From positions 310,001-374,000 of the forward strand of contig CP018628.1 of assembly GCA_002271215.1 (NCBI GenBank): a stretch of DNA of 64,000 nt. Reading direction: 5' to 3'. Source of the DNA: Lelliottia jeotgali. GTDB taxonomy: Bacteria > Pseudomonadota > Gammaproteobacteria > Enterobacterales > Enterobacteriaceae. This document shows, piece after piece, positions 1 to 7,548 of this stretch (the stretch's first letter is position 1; each line of letters begins with the position of its first letter). The notes beneath the pieces are model-generated. The model worked only from the letters and a program-made list of their open reading frames with translations, searched no databases and was not told the origin of the DNA. The position numbers and the translations under genes are program-made.

Positions 1-2
1 CG

Positions 3-272
3 ACCATGCTGAACAACCAGTCGTTCTACAAGCGCAATATCCAGCGGGTGATCGACTGGCAGCGACAAGAGCAGGCGCTCGCGACCGTCGAGGCGCAGAA
101 GTTGCAGGGCAATTTGCTGGCGGAATCGCGCCGTGAAAAAAGCCTTGAACTGGTGCTCGACGTTAGGCGCCAGGATCTGCGCCAGGCGCAGGAACGCCGC
201 GAGCAGAAAGTCACTGACGCCGTTTCCGCGCAGTGCTGGCTGAGACAACAGCAGGCACAACGGCAGCGATAA
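3..272 (+). CDS. lfiJ: Flag-2 FliJ-like export chaperone, 3' part
   Basis: The reading frame is already open at the window edge, so only the C-terminal part is seen; the ATG at position 6 is probably internal. The visible ~88 residues are charged, rich in Gln, Arg, Glu and Ala, and look like one long coiled coil, as in FliJ. FliJ proteins work at the cytoplasmic gate of the flagellar type III export apparatus with the ATPase FliI. The assignment rests on this composition and on position: it is followed at once by flagellin-modification genes and then by the lfg cluster, where lfiJ lies in Flag-2 loci. The stop is one base before the next gene, so they are co-transcribed. Confidence 0.7.
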   Translation, partial: TMLNNQSFYKRNIQRVIDWQRQEQALATVEAQKLQGNLLAESRREKSLELVLDVRRQDLRQAQERREQKVTDAVSAQCWLRQQQAQRQR

Positions 273-273
273 G

Positions 274-1659
274 ATGGCTAATAACTTGATGCAGACGCTG
301 CTCAAACGCCAGCAGCAGAAAAAAACGACTGAAACACCTTTTGTCAGCGTGGTTTGCCCGACGTGGGACCGCCGGGCATTTTTGCCCTATCTGCTGTATC
401 TCTTTCAGTATCAGGATTATCCGGCAGATAAACGCGAGCTGGTGATCCTCGACGATTCCGCCGAGAGCAACGAAGATCTGATGGCGATGATGGTGGATAG
501 CCGCGTGGACAACGTGCGCTATATTCACAGCCCGGAACGACTGGACCTGGGTAAAAAACGCAACATGCTCAACGACCTGGCGAAAGGCGAATACATTGTC
601 TGCTTTGACGATGACGACTACTACCCGCCGAATAAAATCAGCGTGCAGGTCGCTGAAATGCAGCGTAACAACGCACTCTTTTCCGGCAGCGACACGATTT
701 ACATCTGGTACAGCCATCTCGATAAGATCTATCGCACCCACGCGTTTGGCCCGCAGCATGCGCTGAACGGTACTTTTGCCTATCATCGCAACTTCCTGAA
801 AAACCATCGCTATGAAGACGATGCGGTGCTGGCGGAGGAGCAAGCGTTTCTGAACAACTTCACTTCGCCGGTGCTACAAATTGACCCCAAACAGGCGATT
901 TTGTGTATTTCGCACAGCAGCAATACCTATGACAAAGATTTCGTGCTCGGCTCCAGCCAGCCGACGGATTTAACGCTGGAAGACTTCGTTTCGGATCGTA
1001 ATTTGCTGAGCCACTATCGCCGTCTGAGCCACGCGCCGCTCAGTACCGCCGTGCAGTGGCAGGCGTTTGGCAAAGTGGTGGTGATGTACGATCCAGACCA
1101 GCCCGATCAGCTTGAAAATCAGCGTCAGGCGCTGACTGCGCTTGGTCTTGAAGCGCAGCAACTCGTGCCGTTTGCCCGCTCTTCGCTGAACGAACTGGAA
1201 ACCCACTGCCAGGTGCTGGACATTGCGCAGCACGAAGCGTGGGAGAGCGTGATGCTGGTGGATGCGTCAGTGAAATACGTGCGCAAAGAGATGTCGATAA
1301 AAACGGTCAACCAGCTGTTTTCACGTCTTGAGCACATCGACTGGCAGGTGGTTCTGTTGGGCGCGCGCTACCAGCAGATTTCACCGCTCAAAGCCCTACC
1401 GGGTGTGGCTCGAGTCACCCGCGCTGACTGTGGCTGCACTTATGCCGTGAACGGCAAATATATTCCTGAGCTGCTGGCGCACTACCGCCAGGCCATCGCT
1501 GAACAAACATCCTTTAATGCGTGCTGGCCTGCACAAATGCAGGCGCACTGCTGGCTTGGACTGCTTCCGAGCTTTGCTTTTTTATCCGAGATGCCCGACC
1601 GCGACAGCGGGAAGACTATCGATTGCACCCACTGGTTTTTTCGCAAAAACTTTCAATGA
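274..1659 (+). CDS. GT2-type glycosyltransferase, likely flagellin glycosylation
   Basis: A 461-residue protein. The N-terminal GT-A domain (about residues 22-230) starts with PFVSVVCPTWDRR and carries the acidic nucleotide-sugar/metal motif FDDDD at residues 111-115. A second domain of about 190 residues follows that I do not recognise. There is no signal peptide or membrane segment, so the enzyme is cytosolic. The gene starts one base after the lfiJ stop, inside the flagellar operon, and the FliB-like gene follows. Flag-2 loci vary at this point and often carry flagellin-modifying enzymes; a role in glycosylating the LafA flagellin is therefore an inference from context. The sugar and acceptor are unknown. 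Confidence 0.7.
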   Translation: MANNLMQTLLKRQQQKKTTETPFVSVVCPTWDRRAFLPYLLYLFQYQDYPADKRELVILDDSAESNEDLMAMMVDSRVDNVRYIHSPERLDLGKKRNMLNDLAKGEYIVCFDDDDYYPPNKISVQVAEMQRNNALFSGSDTIYIWYSHLDKIYRTHAFGPQHALNGTFAYHRNFLKNHRYEDDAVLAEEQAFLNNFTSPVLQIDPKQAILCISHSSNTYDKDFVLGSSQPTDLTLEDFVSDRNLLSHYRRLSHAPLSTAVQWQAFGKVVVMYDPDQPDQLENQRQALTALGLEAQQLVPFARSSLNELETHCQVLDIAQHEAWESVMLVDASVKYVRKEMSIKTVNQLFSRLEHIDWQVVLLGARYQQISPLKALPGVARVTRADCGCTYAVNGKYIPELLAHYRQAIAEQTSFNACWPAQMQAHCWLGLLPSFAFLSEMPDRDSGKTIDCTHWFFRKNFQ

Positions 1660-1693
1660 AGAAGGGCCGCCACTCCAGCGGCCGGAGTACCGT

Positions 1694-2632
1694 ATGGAAC
1701 TGATTGAGCACTACCAACCTGAATATGTGGTCCGCTTTGCCGAGCGCAAAAGGCCCTGCACCTGTCCTGCCTGCCAGAAAAGCGCGGGCGACTGGCCAGT
1801 CACGCAGCTGAAGCTGAAAAATCAGCAGCGCGACAGCCTGGACGCTGGCTGCGAAACCGCTGCACGCGAGATCCTGCTCAACCCGCAAGCCTTTGTTTTG
1901 CATACATCGACTACTGAACCCGACAGCAAGCAGGTTTTTAATACCTGGGACGAAACGCTGAATCAGCTGTGTATCAACCTCGCGGTCCATCCGGCGCTGG
2001 CGCTGGAAAGCAGCCTGTATGCTATTGGCGTGTTGTTGAGCAAAGCGCAGCGCTATCGCGATAATGACCAGTGCGACCCGCAGGAACTACTGGCGATGGG
2101 CGAGCAGCTCTCGGCGCTGGCTGATGGTGGTATTCTGGACGAACAAATGCGGGTGCTGCCGCCGATTGAAGTGAATCGCGTGGAAGCGCTGGAGCAGATG
2201 GGCGCGATGCGCCTCACCCTGAATCTGCCTGCGATGCAGAAAATGAGCATGATGCTGAAACTCAGCGAACTGGCGGTAATGCAGCCTGCGCGTTTACAGG
2301 ATCGCCTGCGTGAGCTTGAGGCTGGCATCGCACGCAATACTTTGCTGACTGAGCAGCCGCATATTCTTCGCAACGCCCTGATCTATAAACTGTACGGCGA
2401 GTGTCTGCCAGGCCCGGATGCCGATAACTATGGCGACGTTCTGATGTCTCTGACCCGCATGATGTTCCAGCTAAAAATGCTGTGCGCCATGTGGCGAGAA
2501 GACAACGCGCAGCTGACCCACGACGACGTGGTGGCCCTGTTCAGCGCATGGTTCAACTGGCAGCGCGGAAACGTGTGGAAGGGCGCGAATTCTGCGGACT
2601 ACACGTTGCTGTGCGGGTTGTCGTTGATTTGA
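1694..2632 (+). CDS. FliB-like flagellin lysine-N-methylase, cysteine-poor variant
   Basis: The 312-residue start at 1694 is chosen because GGAG (1684-1687) stands six bases before this ATG; the frame is open further upstream but overlaps the glycosyltransferase. The N-terminus (PEYVVRF) and the C-terminal half (LESSLYAIGVLL, then HILRNALIYKLYG) resemble flagellin lysine-N-methylases (FliB). Family members as I remember them are about 400 residues and carry a dense N-terminal cysteine cluster (C-x4-C-x3-CC-x2-W type) plus a second cysteine/LS-TC region. Here only C-T-C-P-A-C followed by W is seen and the second region is missing. It may be a degenerate or functionally changed methylase. Its location, between flagellar genes, fits modification of LafA. 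Confidence 0.6.
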   Translation: MELIEHYQPEYVVRFAERKRPCTCPACQKSAGDWPVTQLKLKNQQRDSLDAGCETAAREILLNPQAFVLHTSTTEPDSKQVFNTWDETLNQLCINLAVHPALALESSLYAIGVLLSKAQRYRDNDQCDPQELLAMGEQLSALADGGILDEQMRVLPPIEVNRVEALEQMGAMRLTLNLPAMQKMSMMLKLSELAVMQPARLQDRLRELEAGIARNTLLTEQPHILRNALIYKLYGECLPGPDADNYGDVLMSLTRMMFQLKMLCAMWREDNAQLTHDDVVALFSAWFNWQRGNVWKGANSADYTLLCGLSLI

Positions 2633-2656
2633 TAGCTAAGTCAGCTTTTGAGTTTA

Positions 2657-2698
2657 AGTAGACATCAAAACCATAAATCTATGGCTTTGATGTCTACT
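2657..2698. terminator. Bidirectional stem-loop between convergent genes
   Basis: AGTAGACATCAAA (2657-2669) pairs with TTTGATGTCTACT (2686-2698), and CCATA/TATGG extends the stem inside. It lies 25 bases after the FliB-like gene and just after the stop of the convergent hcp gene, so it probably ends both transcripts. The plus side is followed by a short T-rich tract (ACTTTTCATTTG). Confidence 0.7.
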
Positions 2699-2703
2699 AC
2701 TTT

Positions 2704-3198
2704 TCATTTGATTTCTTCTTTCTTTTTCTTCATCCATGCATCGTCATATTTAATATTCCCTCTGACATAATTCCATTCAATCGCTCGGAATCTCAGTCCC
2801 ACAACCTCATGCATATTTGGCGCGGAACTGCCGGGATAATAGACATGGGTAAACTCTAACGACGAGATGACCACGCTTTCCAGTGTGATACGATAGATCT
2901 CAACTTCAATTCCCGCCTCGATAATCTCATAATATTTAATGACGGCTTTTTGTAATCGTCTTGATTCGCTGATGGCGTTAGCAAGGTAGGGACTGACTTT
3001 GTCTAACTGCTTATGAATGACAACGGGATCATGCTGTCGGGTTCCCGTCAGGCTTCCGGTATGGCTATCGACACCGGTTCGTATGCCATAACTGCTGTTC
3101 ATCACCTCTATGGCACCCTCCCGGCCTGGCGCCATACATTCCCCGGTGACTTGCATTCCGTTTTCATCATATAAAAATAAATAGGCGGGGAGCGACAT
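2704..3198 (-). CDS. hcp: Hcp-family type VI secretion tube protein, orphan
   Basis: A 164-residue protein beginning MSLPAYLFLYDENG. It shows typical Hcp features: the extended N-terminal strand, the SLTGTRQHDPVVIHK segment, a central helix (LQKAVIKYYE) and the strand ITLESVVISS. Hcp rings stack into the tube of the type VI secretion system and also carry effectors in their lumen. It is the last gene of a three-gene minus-strand unit (protease, lipoprotein, hcp) with 2 bp to the lipoprotein gene. No sheath, baseplate, VgrG or PAAR gene is in the window. The unit therefore looks like an effector cargo module that uses a T6SS encoded elsewhere. The lysine-rich tail (KKKKEEIK) and low GC are unlike the flagellar neighbours. 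Confidence 0.8.
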   Translation of the reverse strand: MSLPAYLFLYDENGMQVTGECMAPGREGAIEVMNSSYGIRTGVDSHTGSLTGTRQHDPVVIHKQLDKVSPYLANAISESRRLQKAVIKYYEIIEAGIEVEIYRITLESVVISSLEFTHVYYPGSSAPNMHEVVGLRFRAIEWNYVRGNIKYDDAWMKKKKEEIK

Positions 3199-3200
3199 AG

Positions 3201-3533
3201 TTAGCGATTCCCATCATTGTCAATAAAGAAAGAGTCTGTGTATTTTATGCCATTAAGACCATAGTCTAGAACGTAATTATATCCATGCTTCAATTGAACT
3301 TTAAAACATGTATCAGGGTAAGATAGATGAATTCTCTCGTCTGCTATAACAGTTATATATTTATCTTTACGAGTAGAATAGATGTTGTAATAATCAAGTG
3401 TGTCTTTTTCATCCACACTAAAGCAGATTACATCATCATGCATAAAAACCCCTCGGTATTTGGAAGCAGGATTACCACCAGGGCAACCCGTAAGAAGAAT
3501 GACTAAGGGTATAATAGCTGTTTTATATTTCAT
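3201..3533 (-). CDS. Small periplasmic lipoprotein, candidate T6SS immunity protein
   Basis: A 110-residue product with a lipoprotein signal: MKYKTAIIPLVILLTGCPGG, lipobox LTGC with the acylated cysteine near residue 17. The mature part is small, beta-rich in appearance and contains two further cysteines. The start overlaps the end of the protease gene by 4 bp (ATGA), showing translational coupling. In T6SS cargo operons a lipoprotein directly after an effector is usually its periplasmic immunity protein; that role is inferred here, not shown by a conserved motif I can name. Confidence 0.6.
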   Translation of the reverse strand: MKYKTAIIPLVILLTGCPGGNPASKYRGVFMHDDVICFSVDEKDTLDYYNIYSTRKDKYITVIADERIHLSYPDTCFKVQLKHGYNYVLDYGLNGIKYTDSFFIDNDGNR

Positions 3534-4087
3534 GCTGGAAATCCCTTTAACACCGATTTGTATTTTTGAATCAAAGAATATTGCGATTCATCATAATTGT
3601 AATCTTTGTATTTAACCAAATACATATGTTCTGGGAAGCCATGATAAAGTAGCAACCAATAATCACTAGCAATACTGGCTTGTTGCTCCAGGCTGTAATG
3701 TAGTAAATCACCTTTGTCTAAACTGTAGTAGTAATCAGCGAAGCGAGAGAATAAGCCACGGGTTCTGACAAACATCCCCTTTTGTGCTTGCCAGGCGTGA
3801 ACCATTTCATGCATGAATATGTGTTTCTTATCCAATTCATCTAATGAGAAATCTCGTGAATAGGTTTCTTCTCTGAACCACAGTTCACCGTTGGGAGTCA
3901 TTGCAATATCGATAGGTTGCAGGTTGAATGGGAGGTAACTTTCGCGATGCACCCATATCTTACTGTAGATGAGGCTTCCCCCGAACAACGTTTTAGCAAG
4001 AGCGATTTCTCCTATCGTAAGCAGTCTCACGCCACCGGGATTTATCGGGGTTCCAGATGTTTGTTTAATATTTTCGTTAACTGGCAT
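3530..4087 (-). CDS. Putative zinc metalloprotease T6SS effector
   Basis: A 185-residue protein with the zinc-binding signature HEMVH at residues 93-97 (pattern HExxH), followed by AWQAQKG. No signal peptide is seen, as expected for a protein exported by T6SS. The upstream AMTPNGELWFRE segment resembles small proteins often annotated as Vgr-related or Rhs-associated in enterobacteria; this is from memory. It heads an operon with a lipoprotein and Hcp, which suggests effector, immunity and carrier. The target would be periplasmic if the lipoprotein is its immunity partner. It could instead be a VgrG C-terminal domain that has become a free gene. The catalytic glutamate (E94) is intact. Confidence 0.6.
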   Translation of the reverse strand: MPVNENIKQTSGTPINPGGVRLLTIGEIALAKTLFGGSLIYSKIWVHRESYLPFNLQPIDIAMTPNGELWFREETYSRDFSLDELDKKHIFMHEMVHAWQAQKGMFVRTRGLFSRFADYYYSLDKGDLLHYSLEQQASIASDYWLLLYHGFPEHMYLVKYKDYNYDESQYSLIQKYKSVLKGFPA

Positions 4088-4321
4088 TCAATAACCCTCT
4101 CATCCATGTTGGTATTGAGCACTCATCTTACATCCAGGAATTAGATGAAAGAAGTGATATTTTTCCCGTCATTTATTGAACAATAATTCTCGCGAATAAA
4201 TTACGTCAAAGTATTGCTTGAACTAATTAATGTAATTCGTCTCCCTGCAATTACATTCGAAAATTAGATACTCCTTCCGATAATAGCCATTTTAAAAATA
4301 CGTTTCTCACCATATTCTTTT
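4088..4321. other. AT-rich intergenic stretch, no gene seen
   Basis: This AT-rich segment between the T6SS islet and the structured RNA has stop codons in all frames and no ORF with a ribosome binding site. It would contain the promoter of the minus-strand islet. I could not find a convincing -35/-10 pair. Confidence 0.4.
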
Positions 4322-4551
4322 CCCGCACCTGCAATAACAGGTGTCGGGATTAGCCTCCTGAAACCCTCACTGACGACACACCAGTTTTTGTGTCGTTCGC
4401 ACGGCTACGCTACTATGGTGGGCCGGGCGGGGGCGTCGCAAGACGCGCCGGTGTCAGTGAGGCCGGTAAGGCTAACCCCGCTCGGATCCGCCACCCGTGA
4501 GATTAGCCTCTCTCCTGGCGGTCATTAAAATCTCTCACTGGAGTTTTCCTT
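4322..4551 (+). ncRNA. P4 CI / C4-like antisense RNA switch in a gene leader
   Basis: A hairpin (CACCTG 4326-4331 with CAGGTG 4338-4343) opens the element. GATTAGCCTC occurs twice, at 4348-4357 and 4501-4510, and CTCACTG twice, at 4366-4372 and 4534-4540. Between the copies lie the complements AGGCTAA (4469-4475) and CAGTGAG (4455-4461). The middle strand can thus pair with either the upstream or the downstream copy. Pairing upstream closes a multi-branch fold, CCTCACTGAC 4365-4374 with GTCAGTGAGG 4453-4462, enclosing GACACA/TGTGTC (4375-4395) and a GCGTC-GCAA-GACGC hairpin (4433-4446). The downstream CTCACTG touches the Shine-Dalgarno GGAG (4540-4543) of the next gene. This matches the seqA-seqB-seqC layout of P4-type immunity RNA and phage C4 RNA. 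Processing and activity are inferred. Confidence 0.6.
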
Positions 4552-4989
4552 ATGACTACCTTCTTTACCCCAGCCCACGATCTCCTCACCCTCCCTTTCA
4601 GCGCCGCGACCGATTTCACCGATCTCGCCGACTGCTGCGATCGCTTTGCCGAAACCCTGATGGAATGCCACGAACCCGTGGAGAAAATGGCGCTGTTAGG
4701 CCGTATCGGAGCCTGCCTCGCGCTGCTGCGCCCGACACTCAGCGAGCCGATCCCACCGCATCTTATCGAACGTTTTACCGTCGATACGCTGCCTGATGCA
4801 GTCCCGTATTTTGAGCCGGATGCTGAAGCCCTCTGCGATTACTGCCAGTCGCTAACGCTGGTGTTGTGCGGCCAGTCGCTGCTGCCGGAAACCGAAAAGA
4901 CGCTGAAAGCGCTGCTGTGTGAGTTGATGTGGATGTTTGCCGGAGATTTGAAAGCGCCACGCTGGGCCCGCGAGCTGTCCACGCACTGA
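4552..4989 (+). CDS. Hypothetical protein behind the P4-type RNA leader
   Basis: A 145-residue acidic, leucine- and cysteine-rich, probably all-helical protein without signal peptide or membrane segment. GGAG (4540-4543) stands eight bases before the ATG. I do not recognise a domain. Its codon use looks like ordinary enterobacterial coding sequence, unlike the AT-rich T6SS islet upstream. The leader resembles those controlling killing or immunity genes in P4-like phages, so this may be a phage-derived gene whose expression is normally shut off. It is convergent with the GT25 pseudogene. Confidence 0.6.
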   Translation: MTTFFTPAHDLLTLPFSAATDFTDLADCCDRFAETLMECHEPVEKMALLGRIGACLALLRPTLSEPIPPHLIERFTVDTLPDAVPYFEPDAEALCDYCQSLTLVLCGQSLLPETEKTLKALLCELMWMFAGDLKAPRWARELSTH

Positions 4990-5043
4990 GGAACATGCCC
5001 GTTCTGGGCTTACCCGGCTTTTGTAGGCCCCTGCAAACGAAGT

Positions 5044-5069
5044 GCCGCCGGGCGATGTTGGCTGGCGGC
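5044..5069. terminator. Possible terminator or REP-like stem between convergent genes
   Basis: GCCGCC (5044-5049) can pair with GGCGGC (5064-5069) in the 93-base gap between the hypothetical gene and the GT25 pseudogene. There is no clear T-run, so it may be only a GC-rich palindrome. Confidence 0.3.
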
Positions 5070-5082
5070 TCCAAATCCCTCT

Positions 5083-5567
5083 TTAAGAGATCGCGTCCAG
5101 AGGTTTAAAGAATAATGGCCGATAATCGACGACGGTGTTTTCGATATCGCTTTTGTCCAGGATCTGAAAACCGGCGCACGGATACAACCCCAGCCAGCAA
5201 TCCTTCATCATCAACTGCCACCAGTTCACATCCAGCACCGCGTGTTGCGGTGGATTTTCTTGCTCCAGCAGGGCCAGGCATTGAGCCGCTCGACGCTTTG
5301 CCCATCGCGGCAAAACTCAAAGTCATCTTCCAGAATCAGCACATCATCCCAGCCTTCCGTTATCGCCATCTCCAGCACGGCGATATGCGATTTTAGGCAC
5401 CCCGCGGCACCGGGCGTGGCCTTGATTCCGTCGAAGCGGATGATTTTTTCTTTCGGGGCGTTCAGCTCCCGAAGCTGGCGCTTCATACGGACATTTCGGT
5501 CGCGGCGGTGGGCCAGATTGATATACACAATCCGGGAAAAGGCTTCCCAGTTAATCTTTTCGTTCAT
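5083..5567 (-). pseudogene. GT25 family glycosyltransferase, frameshifted
   Basis: The first frame (5567 down to about 5320) encodes INLAHRRDRNVRMKRQL, then CLKSHIAVLEMAI and VLILEDDFEF, the hallmarks of LPS/GT25-type glycosyltransferases. The DD of LEDD lies in the sugar-nucleotide site. Between about 5325 and 5285 the conserved frame changes: the continuation CLALLEQENPP...VNWWQLMMKDCWLGLYP runs in another frame to the stop at 5083. A one-base change in that stretch would restore one protein of about 160 residues. No long homopolymer lies there, so switchable phase variation is not obvious. The gene is two bases after the KpsC-like gene and in the same operon. A sequencing error would be an alternative explanation. 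Confidence 0.65.
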
Positions 5568-5569
5568 CG

Positions 5570-6703
5570 TCAGTGCCTGATAAATGCGCGCGCCACCGCG
5601 ACGGGAACAGGTGTGGTCGCCCGGGCTTCGATGCCGGTGAACAGATAGCGATGGAGATATTTTTTGAGCTGCTCGTGGCTGAAATGCGCATAAAACGCAC
5701 GTCCCAATACCTCTACCGGCTTGCGATACAGCTTCGCTTCAAGGCCCACGGTCGAGTTAATGGTGATCACTCTTGTAGAGGCTTTAATCAAATCGAGGGT
5801 GTTTTCCTGAGTGATTTTGAATCCGTAGCGCTGCTGTAATTTTGCAATATTCACCAGCTCTGAAGGCACTGTTTCTGCTGGGTGAATTTTAACTACAAGC
5901 TCGCGTTTTTCTTTGGCGGCAAGGCAGCTGGCATGACGGATGGCGTCTTCATTGCGCAGATCGGCATTGAGCCACAGCTGCGTATCATAGGAAACCTGCA
6001 AGGGCAGAAAAAGAAAATCGCGTTTATGCCCCAGAACCTGATCCTGGGAAATCTCGTTGATCAGCTTTTCACACGGATTGTTGCGCGCCTGCAGCGGCGG
6101 CTGGCGTTTTTCAGCTTCGTACCCAATCATCCACTGCGTGTGGAAATCCTCAGGCACGTCTGGCAGCGCATCCAGGCATTCCGGGTTCAGTGCCAGCGCG
6201 GAACGGGCGTTGGAGCCCAGCGGATCGATAAACACTTTGTTAGGGAAATTCGACAGTTCGACGTAGCGCGTCGTGATATTACGCTGCTGGCAAAAGAGGG
6301 CGGCAGGCTGTTCAGCCAGGCCATTTCCTGAGCACAGGATCATCTTCCTCAGGCCGTTTAGTTCCGGTTTGTTCATCAGCTGGAGCAGGATATACAGATA
6401 AATATTCCAGCAGCGCTGATACTCCAGCTTTTGAATCAGAAATTCACGTGAGCTGCGGATATCACTGTCAATGCGCGCGAAAAGCGTGGGTTTTTGTTGC
6501 TGGAAAGCGTCCGGTGTCGGGAGATTTATTTCCCCGGCAATACGACAAATCGGGCTATGGCTAAGGAGTTCACTAAGCCTGGTTGATATCGGTTCCCAGG
6601 GCGAAATGGCCACAATCTCTTGCTGTTCAACAGCGGGCAGGGCATTGATCACGCGGCAGTAGAATTGCGCGTTCTCGATGGTTTCCATGTAAAAACCAAT
6701 CAT
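5570..6703 (-). CDS. KpsC/KpsS-like capsule polysaccharide transferase
   Basis: A 377-residue cytosolic protein. The C-terminal part carries features of the capsule synthesis family (KpsC, KpsS, LipB; PF05159-type): LVVKIHPAE, then TINSTVGLEAKLYRKPVEVLGRAFY. Characterised members transfer beta-Kdo to a lipid or glycan acceptor. There is no capsule locus around it. It follows lfgN by one base with AGGTG upstream of its ATG, so it is transcribed with the flagellar chaperone and anti-sigma genes. Related genes occur in flagellin glycosylation islands, so transfer of a sugar to LafA or to a glycan on it is my best inference. The donor sugar cannot be read from the sequence. Confidence 0.6.
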   Translation of the reverse strand: MIGFYMETIENAQFYCRVINALPAVEQQEIVAISPWEPISTRLSELLSHSPICRIAGEINLPTPDAFQQQKPTLFARIDSDIRSSREFLIQKLEYQRCWNIYLYILLQLMNKPELNGLRKMILCSGNGLAEQPAALFCQQRNITTRYVELSNFPNKVFIDPLGSNARSALALNPECLDALPDVPEDFHTQWMIGYEAEKRQPPLQARNNPCEKLINEISQDQVLGHKRDFLFLPLQVSYDTQLWLNADLRNEDAIRHASCLAAKEKRELVVKIHPAETVPSELVNIAKLQQRYGFKITQENTLDLIKASTRVITINSTVGLEAKLYRKPVEVLGRAFYAHFSHEQLKKYLHRYLFTGIEARATTPVPVAVARAFIRH

Positions 6704-6704
6704 T

Positions 6705-7142
6705 TCACACCTGCCGATAAAGCCAGTTCTCCGGCTCGCCCACGTTAAACAGGTTTTGCAGAACGTCCTGTTGCATCGCCAGCACCATGCCGTTGCTGTC
6801 GTTCAGGGTTTTGCATTCGGCGGCGATGTGCTCCAGTGAATCCCAGAGCGTGTTGAGCTGTGACTGATTGGCGGCGGGCAGGCGGGTGAAGAGCGTGCGC
6901 AGACCGTGTGCGCCAGCGGGGATACCCAGCCCGGTCAGGAGCTGATAGCGCAGCTTGCTATTTTCCAGTAGCTGCTCATACACCGTAAAAATCCTGGCGT
7001 TCAGCGTTTCCAGTTCTTGCGCATTGCGCGCAATAAGATACTGACGCTGATCCTTCAGCAGTGACTTCAGCTGGCCGTAACGGTTACGGTCGTCGACCAT
7101 TCCCTGAATCAGCGTTTTGACGCTCTGTGCGGCGTTACTCAT
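6705..7142 (-). CDS. lfgN: Flag-2 FlgN-type chaperone for hook-associated proteins
   Basis: A 145-residue helical protein (SVKTLIQGMVDDRNRYGQLKSLLKDQRQYLIARNAQEL) with the look of FlgN. FlgN chaperones deliver FlgK and FlgL to the export gate. It lies 2 bp after lfgM and just before the KpsC-like gene. GAGGT precedes the ATG. The order lfgA, lfgM, lfgN on the strand opposite lfgB-L is the standard flagellar layout. Confidence 0.85.
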   Translation of the reverse strand: MSNAAQSVKTLIQGMVDDRNRYGQLKSLLKDQRQYLIARNAQELETLNARIFTVYEQLLENSKLRYQLLTGLGIPAGAHGLRTLFTRLPAANQSQLNTLWDSLEHIAAECKTLNDSNGMVLAMQQDVLQNLFNVGEPENWLYRQV

Positions 7143-7144
7143 TT

Positions 7145-7417
7145 TTACCTCTGATAGTATTGCTCTATCGCGCTGGTCAGGGCATCAAGATTGACGCTGA
7201 TTTTCCCGCTGGCGATAGCCTCTTTCATGCTGGCGACGCGCGCCATATCGACTTCTGGCATCGTGGCCAGCTGCGTCTGCGCATCACCCAGAACCGGGTC
7301 AATGGCGGTGGTGCGTGCAACTTTCATCTCCTCAGCACCTGCGGTGCGAGTCGGTGCCGTGGCACTGGACTGATTAATCGCGCTCGTCATGGCGTACTGT
7401 GGGGATGTCACTTTCAT
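7145..7417 (-). CDS. lfgM: Flag-2 anti-sigma-28 factor
   Basis: A 90-residue FlgM-like protein. The C-terminal half (DMARVASMKEAIASGKISVNLDALTSAIEQYY) matches the sigma-binding helices of FlgM; the N-terminal half is low-complexity and probably disordered, as in the family. It should hold LafS (25872-26567) inactive until the hook is finished and LfgM is exported. GGAG stands six bases before the ATG. The 131 bases upstream (7418-7548) may hold a promoter, but I see no strong sigma-28 match. Confidence 0.85.
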   Translation of the reverse strand: MKVTSPQYAMTSAINQSSATAPTRTAGAEEMKVARTTAIDPVLGDAQTQLATMPEVDMARVASMKEAIASGKISVNLDALTSAIEQYYQR

Positions 7418-7548
7418 CGCTTACTCCATCTTCTGGGTTATTTGCAGGTTACGTCGGCTGTTCAGCGGGCGGAAAAAATGTTTCCTTCTCTCCATACCCC
7501 TGTAAAGCGACGCACTGAGGGCGAAACTTAAACCCTGCGTAAAGTTTT

